The position numbers and the translations under genes are program-made. Positions 26,801-35,151 of a stretch of 64,000 nucleotides of DNA are shown here, piece by piece (position 1 is the first letter of the stretch; each line of letters opens with the position of its first letter). Origin of the DNA: JANQPA01 sp964548175 (lineage in GTDB: Bacteria > Bacteroidota > Bacteroidia > Chitinophagales > Saprospiraceae); NCBI GenBank assembly GCA_964548175.1, contig CAZJQS010000010.1, forward strand, positions 47,384 to 111,383, in the 5' to 3' direction. The notes beneath the pieces were generated by a model. That model was not told the origin of the DNA and ran no database searches. It saw only the letters and a list, made by a program, of their open reading frames with translations.

Positions 26801-28330
26801 AGATTCACTTGGCGTTGCAGAGATGAAAAAGGCTTCTTCTACTATACTTTGAGGAGGATAATAAACCGAAATCAGGGCTTCTCCTTCTCCTCGCTCAAGC
26901 ACTTTGCGCTGGGTATTCCATCTAAAATTGATAAAATGGAACAGCAGCGCCACCATATCTTCCGTCCGCATGACCGGAAGGACCAATTGATTGTTTTCGG
27001 CTAAGATCCTTTGACTGCCTTCTCTTTTGAGCTGAACAAAAGAGGTTCTTTCGTCACTCAGGTCTTGATTCACATCCTCATCAAAAATTAACCTGCGGTC
27101 AGACTGGTCCCGAAAGGCTAGAGAATGGGCACCATTTATTGGAATGTTGTAATCGAGCACAGCAGGTGCAAAGTGTACCCATTTCATCTTATGGTTTTCT
27201 CCATAGATCTCAAAAACAGGCTGGGTTTCAGTTCCTTTTGGCCCAAGCGTAAAGGTGCTACCATGTAGGTGAAAAATGGTAGGGCTCTCTGGCTGGGCGG
27301 CAAAAAGGGCGAAGGATTGCTTTCCGTCATGAATCTGAGCCGCCAAATACAGGTGGTCCAAAGGTTGTTTAAAAACCTGATCATTATCCAGATTCAAACT
27401 GAGGTCAGGATAATAGTACACCTGAGTGTTTTCCCTTTCTTGTTGTTGCAAAAAAGTATAATGCCGTTGGCCCTGCGTATCAGTACCAGCCTCAATAAAG
27501 ATCCGGTCAAAAGGCTCATTTTCAATACTCAGTTTCTGATTTCCGGAAAAGACGAGCTTTTCCAAAGGTACATAACCACCTTTTTGGCGGGATAACTCAA
27601 GTAGCGTTTCTTTTTCGAGATCTACTTCATTGATAGCGGATTGTGGATGAGGAGAATTCAGCAGTAAGCTAAGTTCATCTGCTGGAAAGATGTCCCCTGC
27701 ATACGATAAAGAAGCAATATTGGGGCGTTGGAATAGCAACTTCCAGTCGGGAGTGAAAGACAGTTCAGCACCTGGATCTACCCACAAGGTCTTTTCTGCA
27801 TCAAAGTTTCCAATCTTTTGTTTTTTCTCTAAACGGCTATGTAGCTCTTCTTTGCCGCTTAACCACCGGACAAAATGATCTGTTTGCTGGTGGCCGAGAG
27901 CAGCCCATTGAATATCCATCTGATATCCCATTTCCCGGCGAACGATTTTGGCTGTAAAATCAGCTAAGAGTTCTGTTCCAGGAAAAAGGGCATTTTTTAG
28001 CTGGATGGAAATGTCATCCTCAGATGTTTGGACTTTGAGTTGAGAGGGGCCTTCAAACCACGATCGGGCAATGGTCCAACGGGTGATGCCTCCTGATGTA
28101 AAGCGGACCCATCCGTCTCCTTCATCCATTTGAAAGCCGGAGGAAAGCATTTTTCCTAAAACACTGACTACCGGAGCAAAGGAAAAGGAGGTAAATCCTA
28201 TCCATTTAATAAAATGTCTACGGTCTAATTTTCGAAGATAAACGGGAAGGGATGATTTTTCTTGAAAGGGAATACTTTTTTTTCTCTCGAGTACCTTAGA
28301 CCGAAAATAAGACAGGTTGATCGTACTCAT
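23837..28330 (-). CDS. Giant protein of unknown function (1497 aa), first gene of a pair
   Basis: I do not recognise a characterised family. The ATG at 28330 (MSTINLSYF) is preferred to an upstream in-frame TTG at 28357. After about 38 basic residues comes RRHFIKWIGFTSFSFAPVVS, a twin-arginine-like hydrophobic segment that could be a Tat signal or an anchor; the long N-region is unusual. Residues about 100-570 look beta-rich. A charged Glu/Arg linker lies near 600-650 (EKKEETREHVRPRRSEETP). The C-terminal third is rich in alternating hydrophobic strands and Gly: GDDALNFTFNFCEADNPFNL, SVAIYGGGGYFSLAVNTGG, VEAALEFGVIF, AKGGFFFSTDG and GYIRIEGLLHI, like a long repeated beta-sheet or lipid-binding scaffold. 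It lies upstream of the 1422-aa partner. Conserved-looking Gly-rich blocks suggest a real family; function unknown. Confidence 0.85.
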   Translation of the reverse strand: MSTINLSYFRSKVLERKKSIPFQEKSSLPVYLRKLDRRHFIKWIGFTSFSFAPVVSVLGKMLSSGFQMDEGDGWVRFTSGGITRWTIARSWFEGPSQLKVQTSEDDISIQLKNALFPGTELLADFTAKIVRREMGYQMDIQWAALGHQQTDHFVRWLSGKEELHSRLEKKQKIGNFDAEKTLWVDPGAELSFTPDWKLLFQRPNIASLSYAGDIFPADELSLLLNSPHPQSAINEVDLEKETLLELSRQKGGYVPLEKLVFSGNQKLSIENEPFDRIFIEAGTDTQGQRHYTFLQQQERENTQVYYYPDLSLNLDNDQVFKQPLDHLYLAAQIHDGKQSFALFAAQPESPTIFHLHGSTFTLGPKGTETQPVFEIYGENHKMKWVHFAPAVLDYNIPINGAHSLAFRDQSDRRLIFDEDVNQDLSDERTSFVQLKREGSQRILAENNQLVLPVMRTEDMVALLFHFINFRWNTQRKVLERGEGEALISVYYPPQSIVEEAFFISATPSESAYPQSLPVEHRMSGPSRLVFSVPENITEIPNNIESLLDWSRFTPVINPRGLSTAKKDRIALPKAIDLRDYGLELRTVEKPEKKEETREHVRPRRSEETPIRAKEAMDRLSRMKERVTMLPQSNPVISSAIMADLAGEAVEWVLMDNFQKPRLIDTYIEMPRRLYLSPTEKQKWLNHGWDNRGISELWHSRLYEEEDKNKKYEGLHMRAICSDDAKTKANFLWGRDQNDFAPYTALKPKDRHQIVHATSNFSLAKFNPSPLKVDQLILSSLGAYLNLKGDWDFPDETAFNQLNLIHWSHRSTLGRDHFVKVVYEGYLFPFGHKAALVRITERMIIPRLSTDSSSRSNQPNPVGLSFQWIYIIVREPVKTYDFDKQVENFGAALHFKEVHLKTKVTPRLDQTDGRSPVIIIPGGEEGAFWTYSGGKPFRFEIEGIDQEGKKVAFSLPLIFVSKAIGLGDPTTVVETYMQDEDPRTKAPIHQQMMAIAPTKNNEDRGKTSFETDELTFGALSGRVRGSLSFHPILRKAKIQHTPIAELLGSSESVEVEPYYNKIPFLDDVFAKLVNAFDLDFTKGADKAGGVATPNLSIFGLSKSKGPIGDIFSGGITDGEISPTTFLGEALPKLFGAIPLDGILGDLANDQLPKLIRNITEENQLKLSYTFIPDLVKNKKLLNGLIEFSTEGGSPLFELSATLLKELDPDASPEVTLEGKINAFKVTLFDVISLAFTTMTFKSVNASKPDVVCELPEIVFEGPLSFVNILQDIIPIDGFADPPVLDLTANGLEVGYVLDIPTVSLGMFSLQNISLGAILRLPLIGDDALNFTFNFCEADNPFNLSVAIYGGGGYFSLAVNTGGLERVEAALEFGVIFTMDVSIAKGKVEAKGGFFFSTDGCSAQFEGYIRIEGLLHIMKAIKLSMTFNLSMGIDFDKDDSGKTTSTVHGKVTIVVEVEVAIFSGSVDVTVEKTMEGEDPNFEWMYPEEEEWAKYAMAFA

Positions 28331-28519
28331 CGCTCGGTTTTTTGGCAAAAAAGACAAGGCTTTTTTGATTAGATGTGGTAACCTCCTTTGAGGTCATTAT
28401 TCCATAATTATTATCCATTACCGGTCAGAAGAGATTTGTATAATAAAAACAATGGGCGTTTCCGGATAGTTTGGAAGGAATTAAAGTTTAACAGGGGTAA
28501 AGCAATTTATTTTCAGGAC

Positions 28520-29535
28520 TTAATGTTTACCCCAGGTCTGCATCTTTCCTTCCCTCAAAGCATCAATCGCCAGCCGCACACTAATGGCCGCCAGAGTCCC
28601 CGTTTTTACATTGGAAACGGGGCTTTGCCTGCTAAAATAGAGTTGTAGAAATCCATAAAGGCATAATGAGTGCCTTCCCAGCGTTCCTTTTCATTTTCCG
28701 CTTCAATGGGATAGCGTTCTTCGCTGTTCATCTTTTTCAGCGTCGCTCCGGAAACGCCGTCGACCGTTCCCAACTCTTTTTTATTCAAAGTTTCATAATA
28801 CAACCATCCCTGATCGATCTTTAATTCAATCGTCCCTTTGCTGCCCTTGAACTTAAACTGGTAGCCCTCATGCGCATTGGCCGTGAGGGAGATGCAGTTG
28901 ACCTTCATGCCATTGGGATATTCGAGCAGGGTATTTACATTGTCGAAGGTTTCGCGGCCGTACTTCCAGTAGTCGATGCCTCCGAAGCCGATGACCCTGG
29001 TAGGGTGGCTATCAAACACCCAATTGACGAAGTAGATCTGGTATTCCAGGCCGATGGAGGAGCCGGGGCCTTTGTTGAACTCGGGATCCACGAAGTATTT
29101 GATGCCCCTGTTGGCGTCTTCGGTGATTTTGAATTCCAGCTTTAGTTCAAAGCTACTGAATTTTCCTTCTGTGATGATGTCGCCACCATTAGCCGATTCG
29201 GCCCCTCCGGAAGCCATAACAGTTAAAAACCCGTCTTTGATCTCCCAGCCTTTTTCCGGGAATTCAGGCCCTCGGGCGCTGCGCCAGCCTTTGGTGGTTT
29301 TGCCGTCCCAGAGCAACCGCCAGCCCTGGCGTTTTTCGTGCTCGGTGAGGGTATTGGGAAGCAGGTTGACTTCCGGGGCGTGGGGAGAGACCGGCCAGCG
29401 GGCTTCTTCCAGATCGCCTGTTTTGATGCGAATCTTACGCCAGTGGATTTTCCGGCCGCTCAGTTCTTCCGTTGCCATCAGACTGGCGTCCGATGGAATT
29501 GTATGCCGCCGCTTATTCGATGGCAAAATTAGCAA
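28520..29535 (-). pseudogene. Chimeric remnant: DUF1080 N-part fused to Gfo/Idh/MocA C-part
   Basis: A single open frame (28606-29535) joins two unrelated families. The first ~165 residues are the end of one DUF1080 domain (RKIHWRKIRIKTGDLEEARW) and the start of a second (RQGWRLLWDGKTTKGW, EKGWEIKDGFLTV, GGDIITEGKFSSFELKLEF, GSSIGLEYQI). At about 29036 this switches without a linker to the C-terminal domain of a Gfo/Idh/MocA oxidoreductase (NWVFDSHPTRVIGFGGIDYW, GRETFDNVNTLLEYPNGMKV). The frame ends at FPM, but the +1 frame continues the oxidoreductase to a natural-looking end (KTGTLAAISVRLAIDALREG, stop at 28520-28522), so there is also a frameshift near 28610. The true 5' end is lost, and the first codons overlap the neighbouring gene. 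Best read as two neighbouring genes joined by deletion, then decayed. Confidence 0.8.
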
Positions 29536-30514
29536 TTCTCAGGATAGTCGCGTCCGTAGTGCCGGGGGCGCCCGCCCGGTAGACGAAAGCAAAAGCTACG
29601 CTTTGCCCCGCATAAGCAGACAGGTCAAGGTCGCCGCTTTCGCTGAAGCCGTCGGCCTCCGGATCGTCTGCCTGCATGGCCGCGTAACCATCGGCGAAGC
29701 GCTCCCAGGTGGCGGAACCGAAATTGTCGCCGTCGTAATCGGTAGAGATCAGAAGATCATAAGCCTCCAGGTTCGGATCATTGGGGGAAAACCGGCGATC
29801 GACCGCAAATCGCAGAACAGGACGGGTGAGGGTGTCCAGGTCAATGACAGGAGACAATATCCAGGCTTCGGAACCACTGTTGTCGGAAGAGTTGGGGACA
29901 AAAGCATTGATGCCGATACCGATTTTAGGACGGGTAATGCAACCCCATCGGGCGGAGAATTCATTGTTTTGTGCGATCACCTTTTCTTCCCAGCCTGCCG
30001 GCGGAAAATCATCGAAAATGCAAACGCCAAAATTTTCCTGGTAAGGCGCAGTGAAGTTCGTTTGGATATTATTTAATAATTCAACGACTAAAAAGCGGCC
30101 CTCCAGCGGCTCGGTTATTAATCCTTCTCCAACCGCGACAATTTCAAATTCGACACTGGCATTTTCGCTTCCAAGATTATCGGCCAGGGGTTCGAACGAA
30201 AAGGAGGCCTGCGGGTCATTTTGAGCCACAGGCAGCATCAATTCCGCAAAACGAAGGGGGGGATTGGTCTGAAAAAAATTGTCATTCACCGCAGTCGATC
30301 GCAGGGTAATGGAAGAACTAACCGGCGCAGGTGGGGAAATGACCAGATCGATCTTAGCAACATACAGGGAATCGGAGGATATCCGCAGGGTGTCTTGGGA
30401 AAAAGCTACCTGGCTCTGACTCACTTCCGCCGTTTCCTGATCACAGCCCCATAGGAATAAGGAGAGGACTACGAATATGGACAAAGGGGTGTTGGACTTT
30501 TTTATTACTGACAT
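29513..30514 (-). CDS. Lipoprotein with choice-of-anchor-type beta domain
   Basis: 333 aa. Lipoprotein signal IFVVLSLFLWGC (Cys about residue 24). Residues about 40-150 look like a Calx-beta or Ig-like module (ITLRSTAVND, ASVEFEIVAVGEG). Residues about 160-333 form a jellyroll like choice-of-anchor/DUF5017 domains, with YQENFGVCIFDDFPPAGWEE, NSGSEAWILSPVIDLD and AYAGQSVAFAFVYRAG. Likely surface-exposed, binding glycan or another extracellular ligand. It starts 9 bp after the nuclease-family lipoprotein gene, so the two probably work together. The last bases overlap the decayed frame downstream. Confidence 0.8.
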   Translation of the reverse strand: MSVIKKSNTPLSIFVVLSLFLWGCDQETAEVSQSQVAFSQDTLRISSDSLYVAKIDLVISPPAPVSSSITLRSTAVNDNFFQTNPPLRFAELMLPVAQNDPQASFSFEPLADNLGSENASVEFEIVAVGEGLITEPLEGRFLVVELLNNIQTNFTAPYQENFGVCIFDDFPPAGWEEKVIAQNNEFSARWGCITRPKIGIGINAFVPNSSDNSGSEAWILSPVIDLDTLTRPVLRFAVDRRFSPNDPNLEAYDLLISTDYDGDNFGSATWERFADGYAAMQADDPEADGFSESGDLDLSAYAGQSVAFAFVYRAGAPGTTDATILRIANFAIE

Positions 30515-30523
30515 GCTAATGTT

Positions 30524-31432
30524 TTAAAGTGGACGATATTCTAAAGAAGTGATCACCGGAAAATGATCGGAAAGGTAATTGTCGTTATACAACAGACTGC
30601 TGGTTTTATAAAGTTCGACGGCAAATCCTCTGACAAAAACAAAATCGATGCGGCGGAGGTATTCTCCATTTGGATTGAATCCGTTGAAGGTTCCTGTTGG
30701 ACCTAGCCTGACCAGGCTTTGATAGCTATCTTTTAATCCGGTCTGTACGATTTGGTCGTAAGCAAAAGAGTTCGGCTCCGTGTTGAGGTCTCCGGTCAGG
30801 ATAACCCAATGGCCGGCGCTTTTGACGGCGATGCTGTCTGTGATCAACCTGGCGCTGTTGACCCGGGCGTTGTCGCCCACGTGGTCGAAATGGGTGTTGT
30901 AGACGTGCACTTCCCGACCGTTGCGTTGGTCCTGCAGGATAGCGTACGTACAGATCCTTTCCAATACGGCGTCCCAGCCTATGGACGGCACATTCGGGGT
31001 AGTGGACAGCCAGAAGGTCCCGCTGCTGACCAGGGTGAACACATCATTGCGGTAGAAAATGGGGGCGTATTCCCCTTGTGTGGCGCCGTCTTCCCGACCC
31101 ACGCCGACGGCCTGGTAACCGTCCAGTTTATTTTTCAAAAAATTAAACTGGTTGTCCAGCACCTCCTGCATGCCTATGATGTGGAGGTCTTCCGCTTGTA
31201 AGAAGGAGACAATACCGGTTTTGCGATTATGCCAATTGTTGGCTCCATCAGCAGGATTATCGAAGCGGATGTTAAAGGAAGCTGCCTTGATGGGATGGTT
31301 GGTAATGGTATTGTCAGGCGTGGGAGCCTCTTCTTTTTCGCAAGCTGTTAGAAACAAACTACCTGCTGCTATAAGAAAGTAAAGTAATCTTGTTAGAATA
31401 ATTTTAAGGGAAAAAATGATTATTTTATGCAT
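30524..31432 (-). CDS. Endonuclease/exonuclease/phosphatase family lipoprotein
   Basis: 302 aa. Signal with lipobox LFLTAC (Cys about residue 31), then the EEP fold: IKAASFNIRFDNPAD (metal Asn), IIGMQEVLDNQ (metal Glu), HVYNTHFDHVG (catalytic His), VILTGDLNTEPNS (Asp/Asn pair) and YLSDHFPVIT (terminal Asp-His). All active-site signatures of the metal-dependent phosphohydrolase are present. Exported members may cleave extracellular DNA or RNA, or phosphoester lipids; substrate is not determined. First gene of a two-gene unit with the choice-of-anchor lipoprotein. Confidence 0.88.
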   Translation of the reverse strand: MHKIIIFSLKIILTRLLYFLIAAGSLFLTACEKEEAPTPDNTITNHPIKAASFNIRFDNPADGANNWHNRKTGIVSFLQAEDLHIIGMQEVLDNQFNFLKNKLDGYQAVGVGREDGATQGEYAPIFYRNDVFTLVSSGTFWLSTTPNVPSIGWDAVLERICTYAILQDQRNGREVHVYNTHFDHVGDNARVNSARLITDSIAVKSAGHWVILTGDLNTEPNSFAYDQIVQTGLKDSYQSLVRLGPTGTFNGFNPNGEYLRRIDFVFVRGFAVELYKTSSLLYNDNYLSDHFPVITSLEYRPL

Positions 31433-31563
31433 CTGTATTGTTTGATGGCCTTAATAAAGCAATTTTACCTGGAAAGGCAATAGGTTTAAAGTAAAAATAT
31501 TTTCAATAATGTCAGCCATCCACTTCAATACGGCCGGCCCATCAAAACCGGATGGCCGATCAA

Positions 31564-31585
31564 GGGGTGGTGTAAAAAGTCAGCT
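31564..31585. repeat. Possible solo end of the MITE-like element
   Basis: GGTGTAAAAAGTCAGCT (within 31564-31585) matches the reverse complement of the right end of copy 1 (4980-4999) over about 16 bp, immediately after the GH31 stop codon. No central hairpin or second end follows, so it would be a remnant; chance similarity is possible. Confidence 0.38.
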
Positions 31586-31593
31586 CGCATTTT

Positions 31594-33369
31594 TCAAAAC
31601 CGGACCTCCACCACTACCTTATCCTCTCTTTTTGCCCTGATATCCGCTATTTGAATACCTGCTGTGGTTAAGGAAAAGGCTTGCGCTTTGCCGTTGAGTT
31701 GTACGCCGGTTACCTTTTTATTCGTCCTGAAATCAATAGCCCAATTCCTGGATGCCGGCATACCTTCATAGCTGCCCAGCACCGGAGCGATTTCAATAGT
31801 GACGCCGGAGTCGGCAGACCGCTGCAGGATCTCCGTTTTGGCATAACGGCCTTCCAGGTAATCATTGCTCATGCCGTCGTCTTCGATCAGGGTAAAAGCA
31901 CCGTTCCCTTCGTATACCTGTAAAGTAAGCTGTTCGTTGGTTCCGGATGCTATGGAAGAAGCATAGGCCCGCATAGGAATGATCGCCCCGGCTTTGATGA
32001 ACAGCGGCATTCGGTCGATCGGGGCTTCTACTTCGATTTCGCGATTGCCGGTGAAAGTCTCTTTGGTCCAATAATACACCCATGTTCCCTCAGGAAGGAA
32101 CACCGTTCGCCGGATGGCGCCTTGTTCATATACCGGGGCTGCCAGCATTGCTTCGCCAAAACGATATTCGTACAACCGCCCGGGTATCGGCCGGATGATG
32201 TTCTGTCCCGTTAGCCGGCTCTGATGGGCGTAGGAGTACAGGTAGGGAAACAGCTGCATACGCAAATGCGTATAGGCGCGGAAAATCGAATCTGCGCGGT
32301 CGGAATACTTCCAGGCCATGTTAGCAGTGGGATTTTCCGGCTGTGAAAACACTTCCATGATCGGATTGAAGGCCGAGAACTGTAGCCAGCGAATGTATAG
32401 CTCTTCGTCCACCTCATCCGTAAGGCCCACATCAAAACCGCCGGTGTCGTTGGTCAGGAAAGGGACGGTATGGGTAAGTTTTTCAGGATTGGTGAACAGG
32501 GCGATGTTCTCTTGTAATGCCACTTTCGGCACCCACGAATTAAAAGCCTTGGTGGGGGATGTTATGGTCCAGTCGGAGCGTGTGTCGCTGGTCCATTTGG
32601 CCGGATATCGTTTAAAGGTGGGATCGTCCAGCCCATTGGCGTGAGAGAGCATAAAACCGCGGCCCCGGGTTTCTTGTCCGAATTCCTGGCTCATCTCAAA
32701 AACTGTTTTCACGGCAGATAAATTCGTGGTTCGGTCGAGTTTGATAAAATCGGCGCCTTCGTCAAAAAAGTGCTTCATCCGCTGCTTGAAATACGCGGCC
32801 GCTTCGGGATTGTCGAAATCGATATTTCCCGTGGGAGTTCCTGCTTCCTTTTCCCCTTCCTGGAACATGGCCGTGCTGGTGCTTTTGTTGTGCCAGGTGG
32901 AGGTGCTCATATAGACATTACGGAAGAACCCTTTGCTTTTAAAATCTTCAAAAGCTGCTTCATTGCCGGTTTGCTGAATGCAGTCCCAGGTCCAGAACCC
33001 TCCCTTAATGTTGTTGTCTTTCATAAACGACCACATGGCTTGCCGATCCGGAAAAGCCGAAGTATCCGCCACAAAGTCGATGTACTTGTCCGGTCCCTCT
33101 CCCCGGTCGTCGAAGCTCCAGAACCAGGAGTCTATCCAGTAGGCATCGATGGGGTAATTGCGCGATTGAATTGCTTGTATCCTGCTGATGGTTTGTTCCT
33201 GATTGGTGTAGCCTCCGTAAAGCACCCCAAACGCCCATTCGGGAGGAAGGACGACATTGGTGTCAATGGTTTTGGGGGCGGGGTGGTGATAAGGAGGTGT
33301 TTCCATCGTACAGGAAAGCGCAGCCAGTAGCAGCAAGTTAAGGACCGTAGTGGTAATTTTCCTGATCAT
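31594..33369 (-). CDS. GH31 alpha-glycosidase lipoprotein
   Basis: 591 aa. Lipobox LLLLAALSC (Cys about residue 20) places it on a membrane facing the periplasm or surface. GH31 core: PPEWAFGVLYGGYTNQEQ, PIDAYWIDSWFW, GFWTWDC, the catalytic nucleophile region GADFIKLDRTTNL (Asp about 210), the acid/base region KWTSDTRSDWT, and DTGGFDVG...YIRWLQFSAFNPIMEVFS. A beta-sandwich end follows (GAIIPMRAYA, YEGNGAFTLIEDDG, where DDG is a family hallmark). Acts on alpha-linked sugars; the KLDRTT nucleophile context differs from classical alpha-glucosidases (DMNE), so specificity is open. Divergent from the transglutaminase-like gene with 61 bp between starts. Confidence 0.93.
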   Translation of the reverse strand: MIRKITTTVLNLLLLAALSCTMETPPYHHPAPKTIDTNVVLPPEWAFGVLYGGYTNQEQTISRIQAIQSRNYPIDAYWIDSWFWSFDDRGEGPDKYIDFVADTSAFPDRQAMWSFMKDNNIKGGFWTWDCIQQTGNEAAFEDFKSKGFFRNVYMSTSTWHNKSTSTAMFQEGEKEAGTPTGNIDFDNPEAAAYFKQRMKHFFDEGADFIKLDRTTNLSAVKTVFEMSQEFGQETRGRGFMLSHANGLDDPTFKRYPAKWTSDTRSDWTITSPTKAFNSWVPKVALQENIALFTNPEKLTHTVPFLTNDTGGFDVGLTDEVDEELYIRWLQFSAFNPIMEVFSQPENPTANMAWKYSDRADSIFRAYTHLRMQLFPYLYSYAHQSRLTGQNIIRPIPGRLYEYRFGEAMLAAPVYEQGAIRRTVFLPEGTWVYYWTKETFTGNREIEVEAPIDRMPLFIKAGAIIPMRAYASSIASGTNEQLTLQVYEGNGAFTLIEDDGMSNDYLEGRYAKTEILQRSADSGVTIEIAPVLGSYEGMPASRNWAIDFRTNKKVTGVQLNGKAQAFSLTTAGIQIADIRAKREDKVVVEVRF

Positions 33370-33430
33370 TTAGGTAATGTTGTTTTTCTGCTGAACAAAT
33401 ACCAATTTTACGAATTTAAAAACAAAAAAC

Positions 33431-34774
33431 ATGTCCAGATTACCTTTTTACGTCTTATTGTTTTTCGGTTGGCTGATCAGCGGCTGCCAGTCTGAAACCG
33501 CTCAAAATTCTACTCCGGTAAAGCCCAAGGTGGATATTGCTGATGTGGAAGCCGGCATCCGTGCCTATATCGAGCGTGAAACCGAAGCGCGAAACGGTTA
33601 TTTCCATGTGGAGAACGATTCCCTGGACCTCGACCTCAAGTTGGTGCGGGTGCATACGGAATACCTCTCTGTCCTGGGACCCAATGAATTCTTCGCCTGC
33701 GTGGACCTGGCCACCGCTGAGGGTGATGTTTACGATGTCGACTTTTTTCTGGACGGCGAACCCGGCAACATGGATGTTACCCGCACCGATATTCATAAGC
33801 GCAACGGGCGTCCTTTTTACACCTGGAAACGGGCAGCCGACAATACCTGGCATACGGTGCCGGTGAAGGAAGCTTCGCGCGACCTGCTGGGCGTACTGCA
33901 GGGAAAAGACGAGTTCGTCTTTCGCTACACAGTTAAGCTACCCGAATTGACAGACGAGGCGCGGATCTGGCTGCCTGTTACTCAAAGCGATCGCTTCCAG
34001 GAGATAGAACTACTCCAACTGGAAGCGCCTGGAGTACAGCAGAAGATCGAAGATGAGGTATACGGTAACCAGGCTTTGCTACTAGATCTCCAGCCCGAGC
34101 ACGGCGGACAGACTATCCAGTTGGTGTACGAGGTGACCCGTCTGGAAAAATCGCCTTACCGCGAAGACGAAAGCAACCTAAGCTTGTATATGGCCGAAAC
34201 GCCCCTGCTCCCCATAGGCGGGCGATTTGATAGTATCGCCAACAGGGCCTTCCAGGAGCGCGAAGCCGATAGCGACCTCATGAAGGCCCGCGCCTTGTAC
34301 GACTACGTGGTTGACAATGTGCGCTACGCCAAGCAAGGCGTCTACGGCACGGCCGACGCCAATTTCGCCTGTGACGCCAAGTCCGGCAACTGCACTGAAT
34401 TCCACTCGCTGTTCATCTCGCTGGCTCGTTCGGCGGGTCTTCCTGCCCGTTTTGCCGTCGGCGCAGCCATTCCTTCTGAACGTAATGAAGGTGGAGTGGA
34501 CGGCTATCACTGCTGGGCGGAGTTCTATGCCGAGGGCAAATGGTGGCCCGTCGATATTAGCGAAGCCAACAAATACTCTGATCTGGCGACTTACTACTTC
34601 GGCCATCATCCTGCCAACCGGATAGAGTTCAGCAAGGGGCGGAATATTCAATTCAACCCTGGTCCGGCCTCCGGTCCGCTGGCCTTTTTTGCGTATCCGG
34701 TTTTGGAGATCAGAGGCGTGGAGATCCCGGTGGAGAAGACCGTTTTTTCTTTTGAACGCAAGGTGGTGCAATAA
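33431..34774 (+). CDS. Transglutaminase-like domain lipoprotein
   Basis: 447 aa. Signal FYVLLFFGWLISGC (Cys about residue 19). Residues about 40-250 are a beta-rich N-terminal region. The transglutaminase-like core shows the triad: Cys in SGNCTEFHSLFISLARSAGL, His in GYHCWAEFYAEGKWWPV, and Asp in PVDISEANKYSDLA. Members act as cysteine proteases or protein-modifying enzymes outside the cytoplasm. It faces the small His-rich lipoprotein gene convergently. No partner that fixes its substrate is visible. Confidence 0.88.
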   Translation: MSRLPFYVLLFFGWLISGCQSETAQNSTPVKPKVDIADVEAGIRAYIERETEARNGYFHVENDSLDLDLKLVRVHTEYLSVLGPNEFFACVDLATAEGDVYDVDFFLDGEPGNMDVTRTDIHKRNGRPFYTWKRAADNTWHTVPVKEASRDLLGVLQGKDEFVFRYTVKLPELTDEARIWLPVTQSDRFQEIELLQLEAPGVQQKIEDEVYGNQALLLDLQPEHGGQTIQLVYEVTRLEKSPYREDESNLSLYMAETPLLPIGGRFDSIANRAFQEREADSDLMKARALYDYVVDNVRYAKQGVYGTADANFACDAKSGNCTEFHSLFISLARSAGLPARFAVGAAIPSERNEGGVDGYHCWAEFYAEGKWWPVDISEANKYSDLATYYFGHHPANRIEFSKGRNIQFNPGPASGPLAFFAYPVLEIRGVEIPVEKTVFSFERKVVQ

Positions 34775-34802
34775 ATGTAAAACACCACTTTGCTTTCTGC
34801 AT

Positions 34803-35069
34803 TTAATTTTTCGGATGCTCGGATCCTCCGCTGGGATGCTCTGAGTGTTGGATGGAATCCTGAGCCATGGTATCAGCTACGGGATGCTCGCTGTCAGGAT
34901 GTTCGCCCTCAGGGTGTTCGGAGGGGGTGTCATCGGTGCTTACTTCCGTATTTTCTCCTTCGGTCTGCTCGCCGGCATCCCCGCCGCAGGACCATAGGCC
35001 CAGTGAAAATACCAACAGGAAAGCCAGTAGAGACAAATATTTGCGGTTAGATGGTTTTGTTGTGTACAT
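34803..35069 (-). CDS. Small lipoprotein with Glu-His-Pro repeats
   Basis: 88 aa. Signal peptide SLLAFLLVFSLGLWSC (Cys about residue 27), Gly-Gly after it. The mature part is hydrophilic and acidic, with five or more EHP/SEHP units (SEHPEGEHPDSEHP, then HSEHPSGGSEHP). The regular His spacing suggests metal binding, or simply a flexible surface linker. No family is recognised. Reading frame support comes from the good lipoprotein signal. Convergent with the transglutaminase-like gene (28 bp apart) and divergent from the MFS gene. Confidence 0.68.
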   Translation of the reverse strand: MYTTKPSNRKYLSLLAFLLVFSLGLWSCGGDAGEQTEGENTEVSTDDTPSEHPEGEHPDSEHPVADTMAQDSIQHSEHPSGGSEHPKN

Positions 35070-35151
35070 AAATAGTGGACGTTTGGATTTAAATAATGTC
35101 TAAATTCTGCTTTCTTTTCCAGCTATCCAAATATGAAAATGAATATTCTTC

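Noticed and set aside
19520..28330. Contractile injection system, Tc toxin or polymorphic toxin locus
   Set aside because: No sheath, tube, baseplate, Rhs/YD repeats, immunity gene or ATPase nearby; size alone is not enough.
29054..30076. 340-codon plus-strand frame opposite the chimeric pseudogene and the choice-of-anchor lipoprotein
   Set aside because: No motif, crosses two minus-strand genes, composition typical of antisense frames.
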